Assembly (NCBI RefSeq): GCF_036345995.1
Contig: NZ_CP107796.1
Span: forward strand, 6,634,001-6,698,000
Reading direction: 5' to 3'
Length of the DNA: 64,000 nucleotides
Origin: Streptomyces sp. NBC_00557
Lineage (GTDB): Bacteria > Actinomycetota > Actinomycetes > Streptomycetales > Streptomycetaceae
The notes under the pieces are model-generated. The model did no database searches and was not told the origin of the DNA. It worked only from the letters and a program-made list of their open reading frames with translations. Shown here piece by piece: positions 13,985 through 23,120 of the stretch (positions within the stretch are counted from its first letter, which is position 1; each line of letters begins with the position of its first letter). The position numbers were made by a program, and so were the translations under genes.

Positions 13985-16525
13985 TCAGCTCGCCGGCACC
14001 TGGGTGCGCAGCAGCGTCTGCAGCCGGGTGGTGCGGGGCTTGGCCGGGGTCTCCGCCACCGCCTTCGGCAGGGCCTGCTCCACGCCGTGCACCACGGACA
14101 GATGCCGCTCCGCCCGGCCGAACGCCGTGTAGACCCAGGGCCTGCTGAGGGCCTGCGCCGCGTCGCCGGGCAGCACCACGACCGCCGCCGGCCAGCGCGC
14201 GCCCACCGCCTGGTGCGCGGTCAGCGCCCAGCCGTGCCGTACGGCGCTCTCCACCCGCTCGCGGGGTACGACCACCGGGACGCCCGCGCACGTCAGGTGC
14301 AGCCCGTCCGCGTCGGCCTTCACCACCACGCCCGGCACCGTACGGCCCGGGGCGGGGGAGTAGGCGATCCGGTCGCCGGGGTCGAAGCCGCCGAAGCGGC
14401 CGGGGCCGGGGTTGAGGCGCTCCTTGAGCGCGGAGTTGAGGGCGCGGGTGCCCGCCGCACCGCCGTGGCCCGGTGTGATCACCACCGTCTGGTCGGGCGG
14501 TACGCCGATCGCCCGCGGCACCGAGTCCGCGACCAGCTGGACCGTCCGGTGCACGGCCTCGCCCGCGTCCCGCACCGGGACGATGACGATCTCCTTGCCC
14601 GGAGCGGCGACCTGGTTCAGCTCGCCGATGCCGATGCCGGAGACCAGCTCGCCGATCGGCCCCGGGTCGGGGATGCGCGAGGCGATCTGCGGGACGACGC
14701 GTGCGGCGAGGAGGTCGGCGAAGACCCGCCCCGGCCCGGCCGACCAGAGCAGCGCCGGGTCGCCGCTGAGCACCAGCCGGGCCCCGTCGGGCAGCGACTC
14801 CACCAGCGTCGCCGCGCTCTCCACGTCGAGCTGCGGCGCGTCCAGCACCACCAGCAGATCCAGCTCCAGCGTCCCGTCCGCGTCCCGCCCCGGCCCCTCC
14901 GCACCGGCCAGCAGCCCGGCGACCGTGCCCACGCCGAGCTCGGTGGCGGAGGAGGGGTGCGCGTGCTCCTCCGGCCCGGCGCCGGCGTCCGTGCCCGCGT
15001 CGGGCCGGGCCGGGGCTGTGGCCGCGAGGGTGGCGGTGAGGCGGCGGCAGCCGTCGGGAGTGTGGCAGACGGCGAAGGCCCGCAGGCCCGCGGCGCGCGC
15101 CGCGGCGAGCAGCGCGGCCGGTTCCGCGCGGGCGGCCTCTCCGCCGGTGTGCAGCACCAGCCCGTGTCCGGCGACCGCGCGGGCCAGCTCGGCGGCGCCG
15201 CCGGACAGGGCGCCCGCAGCCGACGCCCAGGCCTGCTCGCTCTCCTTGGACGGCGAGTTGACCAGCCGGGCCAGTCCGTCGGCGAGGCTCTCCTCGGCCA
15301 GTGCGTACCGCTCCAGGCCGACGAGGACCCGGACCGGGCGCTCGTCCTCGCCGTCGCCGCCGCCGGCCGCCTGCGGGGCCGCCGCCCCCGGCTCCTCCAG
15401 GGCGTCCTGGAACGCCAGGGCCTCGCCCTCCGCGAGCGTGCTCTGCACCGCCGCGTCCGGGTCCGGCACGCTCTGCCGGGCCAGGGCCGCGGTGAGCGTG
15501 GGCAGCTCCAGCGCGGTGTGCCCGGCCAGGGCCGCCTGCTCCAGCAGCCAGACGGTGATCGCACGGCCCCGCCGCTCGTCGCCCGGCCCGCAGGCGGCGC
15601 CGAGCAGCGCCCGCGCGAAACCGTCGGCCTGGTCGGGCCGTACACCGCCGATCCGCAGCAGCTGCCAGGGGTCCTCGCGCAGCACGGCGTCGGCGCCCTC
15701 GCCGAGCGCAGCGGCCACCTGGGGAGCGAGGGCCTCGGGCGCGCCGCCCTCGGCCAGCACCCGGCGGACGGCCTCGACGGTCTCCGGCGCGGGCGCGGCG
15801 GCCGGAACGCCCGCGGGCGCGGCGGGGACGGGCTGCGGGCGGCGCACGGGCTCGGGGGCCGGGCGGCGCGGCGCCGGCGTGGGCTCGGCGAACACCGCGG
15901 CCACCGGCTTCTCGCCGCTCTCCACCGCCCGCACCGCGGCGAGGAGGTCGGCCGCCTTGCCGCTGAGCTTGGCGCCGCTTTCGATCCGGCCCTTCTTCTC
16001 GGCCTTGCGCCGCTCGATCCGCTCCCGCTCGAGCCGCTGCGCCGCCAACTCGGCCTCGGCCTCGGACAACTGCGACGCGTCACCGGCACCGCCCTCGCCT
16101 TCGGCGTCGCCCGCGCGAAGACCGCCCCTGCCTTCGGCCCCGCCGTCGGCGTTATCGCTCGCGCCCGACCCGCCCTCCGCGCCGCCCGGGCCCGCGTCCG
16201 TGCCCGACCCTGCCTCGGCGTCGCCCGCGTCCGTGCCGCTCTCGGCGCCGCCCGGGCCCGCGTCGCTCTCGGCCCGGCCCTCGCGCGTGTCCGCGTCGCT
16301 CGCTCCTCCGGCCACGTCTGCCCCTGCGCCCCGGGCAGCCCCTGCCGCCTCCGTGCCTTCGCTCCCGGTGCCGGACCCGCTGTCCCCGGTCCCCGCAGGC
16401 CTCTGCCCCGCACCGGCGCCGGCGTCCGCACGGCTCTGCCCGGGGGTCGCCTTCTGCCCGGCGGTCTCCGGAACGTCCGGTGTCCCCGGCCCGGCTTTCT
16501 CCGTGGTCTCCGGCTCCGTGCTCAC
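13985..16525 (-). CDS. RecD2-like protein with degenerate ATPase motifs
   Basis: The predicted protein has 846 residues. Residues 1 to about 200 are a low-complexity Gly/Ala/Glu/Asp/Pro region. A helix-hairpin-helix block follows (EDPWQLLRIGGVRPDQADGF), resembling the RecD2 N-domain, and then an SF1 helicase-like core. The position of the Walker A motif reads TGGEAARAEP (residues 460-469) and lacks the GKT. The Walker B position reads LLVVLDAP instead of a DE pair. Motif V/VI remnants remain as LTAHQAVGARWPAAVVVLP (near 768) and YTAFGRAER (near 799). By sequence it should not hydrolyse ATP. It starts with a GTG overlapping the aldo/keto reductase stop as GTGA, so translation is probably coupled. 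A structural or DNA-binding role is inferred. Confidence 0.78.
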   Translation of the reverse strand: MSTEPETTEKAGPGTPDVPETAGQKATPGQSRADAGAGAGQRPAGTGDSGSGTGSEGTEAAGAARGAGADVAGGASDADTREGRAESDAGPGGAESGTDAGDAEAGSGTDAGPGGAEGGSGASDNADGGAEGRGGLRAGDAEGEGGAGDASQLSEAEAELAAQRLERERIERRKAEKKGRIESGAKLSGKAADLLAAVRAVESGEKPVAAVFAEPTPAPRRPAPEPVRRPQPVPAAPAGVPAAAPAPETVEAVRRVLAEGGAPEALAPQVAAALGEGADAVLREDPWQLLRIGGVRPDQADGFARALLGAACGPGDERRGRAITVWLLEQAALAGHTALELPTLTAALARQSVPDPDAAVQSTLAEGEALAFQDALEEPGAAAPQAAGGGDGEDERPVRVLVGLERYALAEESLADGLARLVNSPSKESEQAWASAAGALSGGAAELARAVAGHGLVLHTGGEAARAEPAALLAAARAAGLRAFAVCHTPDGCRRLTATLAATAPARPDAGTDAGAGPEEHAHPSSATELGVGTVAGLLAGAEGPGRDADGTLELDLLVVLDAPQLDVESAATLVESLPDGARLVLSGDPALLWSAGPGRVFADLLAARVVPQIASRIPDPGPIGELVSGIGIGELNQVAAPGKEIVIVPVRDAGEAVHRTVQLVADSVPRAIGVPPDQTVVITPGHGGAAGTRALNSALKERLNPGPGRFGGFDPGDRIAYSPAPGRTVPGVVVKADADGLHLTCAGVPVVVPRERVESAVRHGWALTAHQAVGARWPAAVVVLPGDAAQALSRPWVYTAFGRAERHLSVVHGVEQALPKAVAETPAKPRTTRLQTLLRTQVPAS

Positions 16526-17505
16526 AGCGTGCTCCAGTCGTGATCGGGATAGCGGTGCACGGGCGCCGACACATCGTCCAGCGCCCGGCAGATCTCGTCA
16601 GGAAGACTAAGGGCCTCCACTGACAACGCCGCCGTGAGCTGCTGTGCGTTGCGCGCGCCGACGATCGGCGCCGCCACGCCGGGCCGGTCCCGGACCCAGG
16701 CGAGGGCCACCTGCAGCGGGGTGACCGCGAGCCCGTCGGCGGCCGTCGTCACCGCGTCCACGATGCGGCTCGCCGTGTCGTCCAGATACGGCTCGACGAA
16801 CGGCGCGAGGTGCTCGGAGGCGCCGCGCGAGTCCGGGGGCGTGGTGTGCCGGTACTTGCCGGTCAGCACGCCCCGGCCGAGCGGCGAGGAGGGCAGCAGA
16901 CCCACGCCGAGATCCAGCGCGGCGGGCAGCACCTCCCGCTCCACGCCCCGCTGCAGCAGGGAGTACTCCATCTGCGTGCTGGCCAGGCGGGTGCGTGTGC
17001 CCGGCGCCGCGAGCTGCCAGGTGGCGGCCTTGGCGAGCTGCCAGCCGCAGAAGTTCGAGACGCCCGCGTACCGCGCGCGGCCGCTGCCGACCGCTATGTC
17101 CAGCGCCTGGAGGGTCTCCTCCAGCGGGGTCTGAGGGTCGTAGGCGTGGACGTGCCACAGGTCGACGTACTCCGTGCCCAGGCGGGCCAGGGAGGCGTCG
17201 AGCGCGGCGAGCAGATGGCCGCGGGAGCCGTCGAAACGGCGGTCGGGGTCGGGCACGCTGCCGGCCTTGGTGGAGATCACCAGGTCCCGGCGCGGCACCA
17301 GGCCGTCCATCAGCCGCCCGAGCAGGTACTCCGCCTCCCCGTCGGCGTACACGTCGGCGGTGTCGACGAGGGTCCCGCCGGCCTCCCAGAACGCCTTCAG
17401 CATGTCTGCGGCGTCGTGCTCGTCGGTGTCCCGGCCCCAGGTGAGGGTGCCGAGCCCGATCCGGGACACGCGCAGGCCGGTACGGCCGAGATGCCTCTGC
17501 TCCAT
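16522..17505 (-). CDS. Aldo/keto reductase
   Basis: The predicted protein has 327 residues and forms a TIM barrel of the AKR family. The catalytic residues are visible as the Asp and Tyr in VDTADVYADGE, the Lys in STKAG and the His in LWHVHAYDP. The C-terminal cofactor region has VAAPIVGARN. It should reduce aldehydes or ketones with NADPH in the cytoplasm; the substrate is unknown. The ATG at 17505 puts RHLGRTGLRVSRIGLG at the N-terminus as usual for this family. It lies upstream of and overlaps the RecD2-like gene by 4 bases. Why these two are coupled is not obvious. Confidence 0.9.
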   Translation of the reverse strand: MEQRHLGRTGLRVSRIGLGTLTWGRDTDEHDAADMLKAFWEAGGTLVDTADVYADGEAEYLLGRLMDGLVPRRDLVISTKAGSVPDPDRRFDGSRGHLLAALDASLARLGTEYVDLWHVHAYDPQTPLEETLQALDIAVGSGRARYAGVSNFCGWQLAKAATWQLAAPGTRTRLASTQMEYSLLQRGVEREVLPAALDLGVGLLPSSPLGRGVLTGKYRHTTPPDSRGASEHLAPFVEPYLDDTASRIVDAVTTAADGLAVTPLQVALAWVRDRPGVAAPIVGARNAQQLTAALSVEALSLPDEICRALDDVSAPVHRYPDHDWSTL

Positions 17506-17643
17506 GCGGGCGAGATTACTGGCCAGGACCGGTGCGGTGGGTGGCCTGTGGACAACCGGTGCCCCGCGCCGTGGCTGGGCGGGTGGCGAGGCGCTAGTGT
17601 CACCCCCGACAGGGACGTTACTCACCGGTAAGAGGAGTCGGCG

Positions 17644-18699
17644 ATGCAGCTCGGGATCAACCTCGGCTACTGGGGTGCCGGAATGGACGGGGACAATCTG
17701 GCCGTGGCCCAGGAGGCCGACCGGCTGGGCTTCTCCGTGTGCTGGGCCGCCGAGGCCTACGGATCCGACGCGGCGACCGTGCTGTCCTGGGTCGCCGCGC
17801 AGACCGAGCGCATCGACGTCGGCTCGGCCATCTTCCAGATCCCCGCCCGGCAGCCCGCGATGACCGCGATGACCGCCGCGACGCTCGACTCGCTCTCCGG
17901 CGGCCGCTTCCGGCTCGGCCTCGGCGTCTCCGGCCCGCAGGTCTCCGAGGGCTGGTACGGCGTCAAGTTCGACAAGCCGCTCGCCCGGACCCGCGAGTAC
18001 GTGGAGATCGTGCGCAAGGCCATGACCCGGGAGCGGCTGACGTACGAGGGCGAGCACTGGACGCTGCCGCTGCCCGGCGGCCCGGGCAAGCCGATCAAGC
18101 TGACCGTGCACCCGCAGCGCGAGCACATCCCGCTCTACATCGCGGCGATCGGGCCGAAGAACCTGGAGCAGACCGGCGAGATCGCCGACGGCGCCCTGCT
18201 GATCTTCCCCTCCGCCGACGACCTGGAGGAGACCACCCTCAGGCACCTGCGCGCGGGGCGCGAGAAGGCGGGCAGGACCCTCGACGGCTTCGACGTCTGC
18301 CCGACCCTGCCGATCGCCGTCGGCGACGACAAGGACGTGGCCCGCCTCGCCGACACGTTCCGCCCCTACACCGCGCTGTACGTCGGCGGCATGGGCAGTG
18401 CCAAGCAGAACTTCTACAACCAGCTCGCCCGGCGCATGGGATACGAGAAGGAGGCCGCGGAGATCCAGCAGAAGTACCTGGCGGGGGACAAGCAGGGCGC
18501 CGCCGCGGCGGTCCCGCAGGACCTCATCGACCGGACGACACTGCTCGGGTCCGTCGACCGCATCGCCGACCGGATGAAGGCCTACGCCGCCGCCGGCGTC
18601 ACCACGCTCAGCCTGTCCCCGGCCGGCTTCACCCTGGAGGAGCGACTCGCCTCGCTGCGGGCCGGCATCGAGGCCCTGGAACGCGCCGGCCTGGCCTAG
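17644..18699 (+). CDS. LLM-class F420-dependent oxidoreductase
   Basis: The predicted protein has 351 residues and a luciferase-like monooxygenase barrel. It begins MQLGINLGYWG and has family segments TERIDVGSAIFQIPARQPAMTA and GRFRLGLGVSGPQVSEGWYG. Such actinomycete proteins usually use coenzyme F420, though FMN cannot be excluded. Substrate is unknown. A ribosome-binding site (AAGAGGAG) precedes the ATG. It is divergent from the aldo/keto reductase gene with 138 bases between them, so the two redox enzymes may share a control region. Confidence 0.88.
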   Translation: MQLGINLGYWGAGMDGDNLAVAQEADRLGFSVCWAAEAYGSDAATVLSWVAAQTERIDVGSAIFQIPARQPAMTAMTAATLDSLSGGRFRLGLGVSGPQVSEGWYGVKFDKPLARTREYVEIVRKAMTRERLTYEGEHWTLPLPGGPGKPIKLTVHPQREHIPLYIAAIGPKNLEQTGEIADGALLIFPSADDLEETTLRHLRAGREKAGRTLDGFDVCPTLPIAVGDDKDVARLADTFRPYTALYVGGMGSAKQNFYNQLARRMGYEKEAAEIQQKYLAGDKQGAAAAVPQDLIDRTTLLGSVDRIADRMKAYAAAGVTTLSLSPAGFTLEERLASLRAGIEALERAGLA

Positions 18700-18954
18700 G
18701 CACCGGCGGGAGCTTCAGCGGCCGTGGTGGGGGCTCGGGGGGTCTTCCCCGCCACGGCCGTCACCCGGAACAACGGTCCGGGCGCCGTGCGGTTACGACT
18801 CCGGCGTCGCTTCTTTCGGCCTTTCGGCCCAGCCGGCGCGCACCCGTGTTGCGGCCCCCCTGCGGCCGCCATTGACTCGTTCTTCGCGGAAGCCCGCGAA
18901 GGCGTCGCGGACTGCGGCGCACCGGTGCGCAGGCGTGCGGGAGAGGTGGCGTCC

Positions 18955-19743
18955 ATGCTGTCGGCCAGGAGTCTGTTCCAGGAGATCCTCTACCACGACG
19001 AGTCGTTCCGGCTGTTCTGCTCCATCGCCGCAGGCGGGGAGTCCCAGGGCGGCTGGGAGAACGGGCGGATCGCGGCGCTGGTCCCGCTCGGCGAACGCGC
19101 CATGGCCCCGAAGATCGCCCGGCACGGCGCCGACGAGGACAAGCACGGACGCATCTTCCTCGCGCTGATGAGGAAGCGCGGTCTCACCCCCGTCGCCGTA
19201 CCGCCCGAGACGGACTACACGATGCTGCTGGAGCGGCGCGGCATCGGCCTCGCCCACGACAGGCTCCGGCGGGACGAGCCGCTCACCGAGCGGGACATCA
19301 TCGTCTACCTCGCCCACAGCCGCGTCACCGAACAGCGCGCCGCCGAGCAGATGAGGCTGCTGCTCGAGCACTTCGCCGACCACCCCGAGATCGGCCGGGC
19401 CGTCCGGATGATCGCCGACGACGAGGACAAGCACCTCGCCTACACCCACGAGGAGCTGCTGCGGTTCGCCGCCGCCGGGCACGGCCCGCTGATCCGGCGC
19501 ACCCTGCGCGCCTGCGCCCTCGCCGAGATCCGCGTCCACCGGGACGTCAGCCTCGCGGTGATGGCCCACATGCGCCGCATCCTCGGCTGGTCCCGCGCCC
19601 GGTACGCCCTCCTCGCCGCCGGCATCCACGCCGTGTACGCCTACGAACTCCTCGCCGGCCGGCGCCGCATGGTCACTCTGCGCATGCCGGCCCGCCGCGA
19701 CCCCCTCGGCGGCCCCGCCGCCTCCGCCCGCGAGTTCGCCTGA
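18955..19743 (+). CDS. Ferritin-like di-iron protein
   Basis: The predicted protein has 262 residues and is all-helical. Two Glu-X-X-His motifs occur as DEDKH, with Glu61-His64 and Glu157-His160. Additional helical glutamates (near residues 10 and 126) could complete a di-iron carboxylate site. This is the signature of ferritin-like oxidases and hydroxylases. The last 25 residues are basic and proline-rich. The substrate is unknown. The ATG at 18955 lies about 10 bases after GGGAGAG. The 255 bases upstream hold no gene. Confidence 0.78.
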   Translation: MLSARSLFQEILYHDESFRLFCSIAAGGESQGGWENGRIAALVPLGERAMAPKIARHGADEDKHGRIFLALMRKRGLTPVAVPPETDYTMLLERRGIGLAHDRLRRDEPLTERDIIVYLAHSRVTEQRAAEQMRLLLEHFADHPEIGRAVRMIADDEDKHLAYTHEELLRFAAAGHGPLIRRTLRACALAEIRVHRDVSLAVMAHMRRILGWSRARYALLAAGIHAVYAYELLAGRRRMVTLRMPARRDPLGGPAASAREFA

Positions 19744-19759
19744 GCGGCGCGGAGCCGCC

Positions 19760-20791
19760 TCACAGCCAGCCGCGGCGCTTGAACAGGCGGTACAGCAGCA
19801 CCTCCAGCGCCGCCATCACGAGGATCACCGCCGGATACGACCACAGCCAGTGCAGCTCCGGCATGTGGTCGAAGTTCATGCCGTAGATGCCCGCGATCAT
19901 CGTCGGCACCGCGGCCATCGCCGCCCACGCCGAGATCTTGCGCATGTCGTCGTTCTGCCGCACGCTCATCTGCGCCAGATGGGCCGACAGCACGTCCGAC
20001 ACCAGCCGGTCCAGGGCCTCCACGGACTCGTTCACGCGCGCGAGGTGGTCGCCCACGTCCCGGAAGAACGGGCGCGCCTTGTCGTGCACGAACGGCACGG
20101 GGGCGCCGAACTGCCCGGTGCCCGCCAGCCGGCTCAGCGGCAGCGCCAGCGGGCCGGTGGCCCGGCGGAACTCCAGCACCTGCCGCTTGAAGCCGTAGAT
20201 CCGCGACGCGGTGCCCCGCGAGCCGCCGCCCTCCGGCAGGAACACCTCCGCCTCCAGCTCCTCCAGGTCGGTCCCCAGCTCCGTCGCCACCTCCAGATAG
20301 TGGTCGACGATCGCGTCGGAGATCGCGTACAGCACGGCGGTCGGACCCTTGTCCAGCATGTCCGGCTCGTCCTCCAGCCGGCGCCGCACGGCCGCCAGCG
20401 GCGAGCCCTCGCCGTGACGGACGGTGACCACGAAGCAGTCGCCGACGAAGACCATGATCTCGCCTGCCGAGACGGTGTCGCTGCGCGGCTCGTACACGAC
20501 CGGTTTCAGCACCATGAACAGCGAGTCGTCGTACACCTCGAGCTTGGGCCGCTGATGCGCCTTGAGGGCGTCCTCCACGGCCAGCGGATGCAGCCCGAAC
20601 TCCTGCGTGACCAGGTCGAACTCCCGCTCGGACGGTTCGTGCAGACCGATCCACACGAACCCGCCGGCCGCGCGAGCATCGGCCAGCGCGTCGGAGAAGT
20701 CGTCCGGTCCCTCGGTACGGTGCCCGTGCCGGTAGATGGCGCAGTCGACGATCACGGAGCGCATTCTCCCTTCGGCCGTTCCCCGGTTCAT
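19760..20791 (-). CDS. corA: CorA-family magnesium/cobalt transporter
   Basis: The predicted protein has 343 residues. A large N-terminal cytoplasmic funnel domain is followed by two C-terminal transmembrane helices and a basic end (FKRRGWL). The selectivity motif is intact as YGMNFDHMPEL after the first helix. Members form homopentamers that carry Mg2+ (or Co2+/Ni2+) through the membrane. The start at 20791 is preceded at a suitable distance by AGGGG; an internal ATG at 20764 is possible. Only 26 bases separate it from the divergent phosphatase gene, so the two promoters must overlap. Confidence 0.92.
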   Translation of the reverse strand: MNRGTAEGRMRSVIVDCAIYRHGHRTEGPDDFSDALADARAAGGFVWIGLHEPSEREFDLVTQEFGLHPLAVEDALKAHQRPKLEVYDDSLFMVLKPVVYEPRSDTVSAGEIMVFVGDCFVVTVRHGEGSPLAAVRRRLEDEPDMLDKGPTAVLYAISDAIVDHYLEVATELGTDLEELEAEVFLPEGGGSRGTASRIYGFKRQVLEFRRATGPLALPLSRLAGTGQFGAPVPFVHDKARPFFRDVGDHLARVNESVEALDRLVSDVLSAHLAQMSVRQNDDMRKISAWAAMAAVPTMIAGIYGMNFDHMPELHWLWSYPAVILVMAALEVLLYRLFKRRGWL

Positions 20792-20817
20792 GTGCTGATA
20801 CCCCTACGCTGGGCGGC

Positions 20818-21504
20818 ATGCCCACGCTGATCCTCGTCCGGCACGGACGCTCCACCGCCAACACCTCCGGTGTCCTCGCCGGCTGGACGCCGGGCGTCGC
20901 CCTGGACGAGCGCGGCGCCGCCCAGGCCGCCGCCCTGCCCGCACGGCTCGCCGCCCTGCCGATCTCCGAGGTCGTCACCAGCCCCCTGCAGCGCTGCCAG
21001 GAGACCGTGCGGCCGCTGCTCGAGGCCCGCCCCGGCCTGCGCGCCCACACCGACGAGCGGATCGGGGAGTGCCACTACGGCGACTGGTCCGGCCGCAAGC
21101 TCGCCGAGCTCAAGGACGAGCCGCTGATGGAGGTCGTCCAGGCCCACCCGTCGGCCGCCGCCTTCCCCGGCGGTGAGTCGATGCGCGCCATGCAGACCCG
21201 CGCCGCCGAGGCCGTACGCGAGTGGAACGCGCGCGTGGAGCGCGACCACGGCGCCGACGCCGTGTATCTCATGTGCTCCCACGGTGACATCATCAAGTCC
21301 CTCGTCGCCGACGCCCTCGGACTGCACCTCGACCTCTTTCAGCGGATCTCCGTGGAACCGTGTTCCGTCACCGCGATCCGCTACACCCGGTTGCGGCCAT
21401 TTCTCGTTCGCCTCGGCGACACCGGGGATTTCGCTTCCCTCGCCCCGCGCGAGGAACCTGGTGAGGGCGACGCACCGGTCGGAGGCGGTGCGGGCGCACC
21501 GTGA
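20818..21504 (+). CDS. Histidine phosphatase (phosphoglycerate mutase superfamily)
   Basis: The predicted protein has 228 residues. The catalytic RHG motif is LVRHGRSTAN near residue 9, the second core is TSPLQRCQET, and the distal His lies in LMCSHGDIIKS. It is the MSMEG_4193-type phosphatase typically found next to mshC in actinobacteria. The physiological substrate is not known. It is the first gene of a four-gene plus-strand cluster (phosphatase, DUF3090, SCO1664-family, mshC). Confidence 0.9.
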   Translation: MPTLILVRHGRSTANTSGVLAGWTPGVALDERGAAQAAALPARLAALPISEVVTSPLQRCQETVRPLLEARPGLRAHTDERIGECHYGDWSGRKLAELKDEPLMEVVQAHPSAAAFPGGESMRAMQTRAAEAVREWNARVERDHGADAVYLMCSHGDIIKSLVADALGLHLDLFQRISVEPCSVTAIRYTRLRPFLVRLGDTGDFASLAPREEPGEGDAPVGGGAGAP

Positions 21505-21602
21505 TCGTCGGCCGCAGTAGGGTGAAGCGATCCGCACCGTCGCCGATCCGCTGTGGCCCGCAGCCCCGAACCACTCGAACCCACTCTCACTGGAGACAGG
21601 AC

Positions 21603-22193
21603 GTGTCCCGTCAGGTGTTCCTCTACGACCAGCCGGACCGCTTCGTGGCCGGCACGGTCGGACTGCCCGGACGCCGTACGTTCTTCCTCCAGGCCACCGC
21701 AGGCTCCCGGGTGACCAGCGTGGCTCTGGAGAAGACCCAGGTCGCCGCGCTCGCCGAGCGCATGGACGAACTGCTCGACGAGGTCGTACGGCGCAGTGGC
21801 GGCAGCGCCGCCGTCCCCGCCGTGGCACCCACCGAGATCGCCGACACCGCCCCGCTGGAGACCCCCATCGAGGAGGAGTTCCGGGTCGGCACCATGGCGC
21901 TGGCCTGGGACGGCGAGGAACAGCGCATGATCGTCGAGGCGCAGGCCCTGGTGGAGCTGGACGCCGACACCGAGGAGGACCTCGCCGAGGCCGAGGAGCG
22001 GCTGCTCCAGGACGAGGAGAACGGACCCCCGATGCTGCGGGTCCGGCTGACCGGCGCGCAGGCCCGTGCCTTCGCCAAGCGCGCCCTCGACGTCGTCAAC
22101 GCCGGAAGGCCGCCGTGCCCGCTGTGCAGCCTCCCGCTCGATCCGGAAGGACACGTATGTCCGCGCCAGAACGGATACCGCCGCGGAGCGTGA
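21603..22193 (+). CDS. DUF3090 family protein
   Basis: The predicted protein has 196 residues, beginning with the GTG-encoded VSRQVFLYDQPDRFVAGTVG. It contains GRRTFFLQA and DGEEQRMIVEAQAL and ends in a zinc-ribbon-like tail with CPLC and C residues around HVCPRQNGY. This is the conserved DUF3090 family of actinobacteria. Its role is unknown, but it is almost always encoded beside the phosphatase and the SCO1664-type protein. The start is set by GGAGACAGG just upstream. It overlaps the next gene by 37 bases, which suggests coupled translation. Confidence 0.88.
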   Translation: MSRQVFLYDQPDRFVAGTVGLPGRRTFFLQATAGSRVTSVALEKTQVAALAERMDELLDEVVRRSGGSAAVPAVAPTEIADTAPLETPIEEEFRVGTMALAWDGEEQRMIVEAQALVELDADTEEDLAEAEERLLQDEENGPPMLRVRLTGAQARAFAKRALDVVNAGRPPCPLCSLPLDPEGHVCPRQNGYRRGA

Positions 22194-22996
22194 CGCCCAC
22201 CGACGCCGCAGCCGGCCCGGCCGCCGCCGAGCTGCTCGCGCGCGGTGAGCTGACCGTGCGCGGCCGGATCCGCGAGGCGTCCAACGCCGCGCTGTTCTGC
22301 ACCATCGCCCTCGACGGCCGCGAGGCGTCCTGCGTCTACAAGCCGGTCGCCGGGGAGCGCCCGCTGTGGGACTTCCCCGACGGCACCCTGGCCGCCCGCG
22401 AGGTGGCCGCCTACGAGGTCTCCGAGGCCACGGGCTGGGGCCTGGTCCCGCCGACCGTGCTGCGCGACGGCCCGTACGGCGAGGGCATGTGCCAGCTGTG
22501 GATCGACGTCCAGGCCGAGGCGGAGCTGCTCGCGCTGGTCGACGCCGAGGAACCGGAGCCGGGCTGGAGGGCGATCGGCCTGGCCGACGTCGGCGAGGGC
22601 CGCACCGCCCTGCTGGTGCACGCCGACGACGAGCGGCTGCGCCGGCTCGCCGTCCTCGACGCGGTGATCAACAACGCCGACCGCAAGGGCGGCCATCTGC
22701 TGCCCACCCCCGACGGCCGGCTCTACGGCATCGACCACGGCGTCACCTTCAACGTCGAGAACAAGCTCCGCACGCTGCTGTGGGGCTGGGCCGGGGAACC
22801 GCTGACCGACGAGGCCGTCGAGGTCCTCAAAGGGCTCCAGGGGGCCCTCGACGGGCCGCTGGGCGAGCGGCTGGCCGCGCTGATCACCCCGGCCGAGATC
22901 GACGCCACGCGCGCGCGTGTGGAGGCGCTGCTGACCACGGGAGTGCACCCGGAGCCGGGCGGCGAGTGGCCGGCCATCCCCTGGCCTCCCGTGTAG
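22157..22996 (+). CDS. SCO1664-family kinase-like protein
   Basis: The predicted protein has 279 residues. The motif [13 protein letters not shown] followed by [10 protein letters not shown] resembles the catalytic HxxN/DxG region of PI3/PI4-kinase or HipA-like folds, and [14 protein letters not shown] resembles a nucleotide-binding lysine segment. It belongs to a family named after its S. coelicolor member and present in most actinobacteria. Kinase activity has not been shown to my knowledge. The ATG at 22157 follows GGAAGG and sits inside the DUF3090 gene. The next gene is mshC, 124 bases downstream. Confidence 0.85.
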   Translation: MSAPERIPPRSVTPTDAAAGPAAAELLARGELTVRGRIREASNAALFCTIALDGREASCVYKPVAGERPLWDFPDGTLAAREVAAYEVSEATGWGLVPPTVLRDGPYGEGMCQLWIDVQAEAELLALVDAEEPEPGWRAIGLADVGEGRTALLVHADDERLRRLAVLDAVINNADRKGGHLLPTPDGRLYGIDHGVTFNVENKLRTLLWGWAGEPLTDEAVEVLKGLQGALDGPLGERLAALITPAEIDATRARVEALLTTGVHPEPGGEWPAIPWPPV

Positions 22997-23120
22997 GCGG
23001 CGGGGTTTCAAGAGGCCCGGCGCGCAAGCACATCGGCCGCGAAGGTACAAGACCGTACAACCGGCCATCCGGCGCGATCCCGTTCGTATGCGCAGCAGGC
23101 GGCCGGTTAGGCTCAGGTAC

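Noticed and set aside
13814..16543. A 900-residue open frame on the plus strand opposite the RecD2-like gene
   Set aside because: It is rich in Arg, Gly and Ala with no domain signature, while the minus-strand frame shows RecD2 architecture and a coupled start.
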